The notes beneath the pieces were generated by a model. The model was not told the origin of the DNA. It saw only the letters and a list, made by a program, of their open reading frames with translations, and did no database searches. Made by a program: the position numbers and the translations under genes. A DNA stretch of 64,000 nt from Rhodopseudomonas_A sp036404135 (GTDB taxonomy: Bacteria; Pseudomonadota; Alphaproteobacteria; Rhizobiales; Xanthobacteraceae): assembly GCF_036404135.1 (NCBI RefSeq), contig NZ_DASWPE010000022.1, positions 62,001 through 126,000 of the forward strand, given 5' to 3'. Below are positions 62,139-64,000 of the stretch, one piece after another (the first letter of the stretch is position 1; every line of letters starts with the position of its first letter).

Positions 62139-63113
62139 ATGAAAGTCTGCATCTACGGCGCCGGCGCGATCGGCGGCTATCTCGGCGTGCAACTGGCGCT
62201 GTCGGGCGCCGATGTCAGCCTGGTGGCGCGCGGCGCGCATCTCGCCGCGATGAAGGCCAACGGCCTGAAGCTGTTGATCGGCGGCGAGGAGCGCGTGGCG
62301 CATCCGCGCTGCACCGACAACCCCGCCGAACTCGGAGTGCAGGATTTCGTCATCATCTGCCTCAAGGCGCATTCGATCACCGGCGTGCTCGACCAGATGC
62401 AGCCGCTGCTCGGGCCGCATACCCGGATCGTCACCGCGGTCAACGGCGTGCCCTATTGGTACTTCTACAAACACGGCGGGAAGCTGGAAGGCACCACGCT
62501 GGAGAGCATCGATCCCGGCGGCCGGCAATGGCGCGAGCTCAGACCTGAGCGGGCGATCGGCTGCATCGTCTATCCGGCGACCGAGATCGAGGCGCCCGGC
62601 GTCATCAAACACGTCTACGGCGACAAGTTTCCGATCGGCGAGCCGAGCGGCGAAATCTCCGCGGACTGCGAGCGGCTGTCGAAAGTTTTCGAAGCCGCCG
62701 GTCTGAAGGCCCCGGTACTCGACCGCATCCGCGACGAGATCTGGCTGAAGCTGTGGGGCAATGTCTGCTTCAACCCGATCAGCGCCTTGACCCACGCCAC
62801 GCTCGACGTGATCTGCTCCGATCCCGCCACCCGTGCGCTGGCGAAGGCGATGATGCTGGAGACCCAGGCGATCGGCGAAAGCTTCGGCATCAAATTCCGG
62901 GTCGACGTCGAGCGCCGCATCGAAGGCGCGCGCAAGGTCGGCGCGCACAAGACCTCGATGCTGCAGGATCTGGAGCGCGGCCGGCCGATGGAAATCGATC
63001 CCTTGGTGAGCGTGGTGCAGGAAATGGGGCGGCTGACGCAGATCCCGACGCCGGCGATCGACGCCGTGCTCGGCCTGGTGATCCAGCGCGCCAAGGTGGC
63101 GGGACTGTATTAA
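62139..63113 (+). CDS. 2-dehydropantoate 2-reductase (PanE/ApbA) family protein
   Basis: 324 aa. MKVCIYGAGAIGGYLGVQLA is the NADPH-binding motif; the catalytic Lys is in LKLWGNVCFNPISALTHATL; RKVGAHKTSMLQDLERGRPM is the C-terminal family signature with the conserved E/D-rich loop. Genuine pantothenate PanE or a catabolic 2-oxoacid reductase cannot be distinguished; the position under the GntR motif and beside an FAH-family hydrolase favours a catabolic role. The next gene starts 182 nt later after a palindromic repeat. Confidence 0.85.
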   Translation: MKVCIYGAGAIGGYLGVQLALSGADVSLVARGAHLAAMKANGLKLLIGGEERVAHPRCTDNPAELGVQDFVIICLKAHSITGVLDQMQPLLGPHTRIVTAVNGVPYWYFYKHGGKLEGTTLESIDPGGRQWRELRPERAIGCIVYPATEIEAPGVIKHVYGDKFPIGEPSGEISADCERLSKVFEAAGLKAPVLDRIRDEIWLKLWGNVCFNPISALTHATLDVICSDPATRALAKAMMLETQAIGESFGIKFRVDVERRIEGARKVGAHKTSMLQDLERGRPMEIDPLVSVVQEMGRLTQIPTPAIDAVLGLVIQRAKVAGLY

Positions 63114-63125
63114 GCGTTCTCGGCC

Positions 63126-63237
63126 GTCATTCCGGGGCGTGAGCAGCGACAGCTGCGAAAGAACCCGGAATCTCGCGCCGGACTTTGCAGCAAGATTCCG
63201 GGCTCGCTCGAGCTTCGCTCTCGCGCCCCGGAATGAC
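63126..63237. repeat. GTCATTCCGGGGC-type intergenic palindrome
   Basis: Begins GTCATTCCGGGGCGTGAG and ends GCGCCCCGGAATGAC, with inner pair CCCGGAATCT / AGATTCCGGG. The whole 112 nt can form one long hairpin. It is another of the dispersed palindromes of this group of genomes, here lying between the PanE-like and FAH-like genes. Confidence 0.7.
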
Positions 63238-63294
63238 GAACTCTGATGCAGACATGCTGCATCGTGAAATGGAAATCGAGAACGGAGCGTCGCC

Positions 63295-64000
63295 ATGACC
63301 AAATGGGTTCGCTATCGCCACAATGATACGATCGGCTTCGGCACCATCGCGCACTCCCTCATCAGCGTGCATAGCGGCGAGATGCTCGGCGAGGCGACGC
63401 CGACCGGCGCAACGCTGCCGCATGCCGACGTCGAACTGCTGACGCCGTGTGAACCCTCGAAGATCATCGGGCTGTGGAATAACTTCCACGCGCTCGCCGC
63501 CAAGCTGAACCAGCCGGAGCCGGCCGAGCCGCTGTATTTCCTGAAGGCGCCGTCCAGCGTCACCGCGCCGGGCGCGCCGGTGGCGCAACCGAAATCCTAT
63601 CACGGCAAGGTGGTGTATGAAGGCGAACTCGGCGTGGTGATCGGCAAGCGCTGCGGCGCAATTTCCGTCGCCGAGGCCGACGACCATATCTTCGGCTACA
63701 CCTGCGTCAACGACATCACCGCCGCCGACATTCTCAACCGCGATCCGAGCTTCCCGCAATGGTCGCGCGCCAAGAGCTTCGACGGCTTCGGCCCGTTCGG
63801 TCCGGCGATCGTCAGCGGCCTCGATCCCGCCGGCCTCAGCGTGCGCACCATCCTCAACGGCGCCGAGCGGCAGAACTATCCGGTATCCGACATGATCTTC
63901 AGCCCGCAGCAACTGGTCAGCCTGATCTCGCACGACATGACGCTGTTGCCCGGCGACCTGATCTGCTGCGGCACCTCGGTCGGCGTCGGCGCGATGAAGG
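63295..64000 (+). CDS. Fumarylacetoacetate hydrolase family protein (partial, cut by window end)
   Basis: The ATG at 63295 follows GAGCG and opens a reading frame that stays open to the window end (235 codons). Translation starts MTKWVRYRHNDTIGFGTIAH. It contains PSKIIGLWNNFHALAAKL, VVYEGELGVVIGKRC with the metal-ligand Glu residues, FGYTCVNDITAADIL, and WSRAKSFDGFGPFGPAIVSG, all FAH-family landmarks. The C-terminal loop of the active site starts at the right edge (LICCGTSVGVGAMK). The family hydrolyses or decarboxylates 2-oxo and enol acids. Probably the last step of a pathway shared with the PanE-like protein. Confidence 0.88.
   Translation, partial: MTKWVRYRHNDTIGFGTIAHSLISVHSGEMLGEATPTGATLPHADVELLTPCEPSKIIGLWNNFHALAAKLNQPEPAEPLYFLKAPSSVTAPGAPVAQPKSYHGKVVYEGELGVVIGKRCGAISVAEADDHIFGYTCVNDITAADILNRDPSFPQWSRAKSFDGFGPFGPAIVSGLDPAGLSVRTILNGAERQNYPVSDMIFSPQQLVSLISHDMTLLPGDLICCGTSVGVGAMK

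Overview
The window is about 66-67% GC and looks like a purple non-sulfur alphaproteobacterium of the Rhodopseudomonas/Bradyrhizobium group. The reasons are codon usage, the GTCATTGCGAG and CCTCATCCTGAG families of intergenic palindromes, the aerobic cobalamin pathway with a CobZ-type enzyme, and a DMSO/TMAO-type reductase system. The assignment is inferred from content, not from a marker gene.

Left part (1-16000), organosulfur and nitrogenase-like island. A minus-strand ssu block (ssuC partial, ssuD, two SsuA-like binding proteins) faces a third SsuA-like gene. After a nested palindromic repeat comes a minus-strand operon that encodes a full route from sulfoacetate to acetyl phosphate and sulfite: SauS-like acylating aldehyde dehydrogenase, SucCD-like acyl-CoA ligase, and Xsc. 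Divergent from it is a four-gene plus-strand operon: radical SAM protein, NifH-like reductase, NifD-like and NifK-like subunits. Its cysteine pattern (one conserved Cys in the D-like subunit, three in the K-like) does not fit a P-cluster/FeMo-co nitrogenase. It looks like a [4Fe-4S] electron-relay enzyme of uncharacterised substrate, and is the best candidate here for an undescribed system.

Cobalamin region (16000-33460). cobF, cobC and cobS(cobV) are on the minus strand. On the plus strand are a split CobZ (flavoprotein plus Fe-S/membrane subunit), a cobalamin riboswitch, a DUF1636 protein, cobW, cobN, cobH, cobI, cobJ, cobL, cobE, cobM, cobB and cobA, mostly joined by 4-nt ATGA overlaps; cobK is embedded on the opposite strand. 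No cobG is present in the window, so CobZ is the likely precorrin-3B synthase.

Anaerobic respiration block (33460-42900). A dorC-torD-dorA-(small exported protein)-moaA operon is divergent from a response regulator, with a hybrid sensor kinase tail-to-tail to it. A perfect match to the enterobacterial TorR box lies in the dorC/dorR gap.

Efflux block (43000-53200). A tripartite RND pump is divergent from its TetR regulator, with a palindromic operator, followed by a MacAB pair. Then come an AI-2E family membrane protein, a beta-hydroxyacid dehydrogenase-like protein and a Kup potassium transporter.

Right part (58400-64000). A GntR/FCD regulator, a formyl-CoA transferase (Frc-like), an OxlT-like MFS carrier, a ketopantoate-reductase-family protein and a fumarylacetoacetate-hydrolase-family protein (cut by the window end) share three copies of a 17-bp palindrome, indicating a small unrecognised organic-acid regulon.
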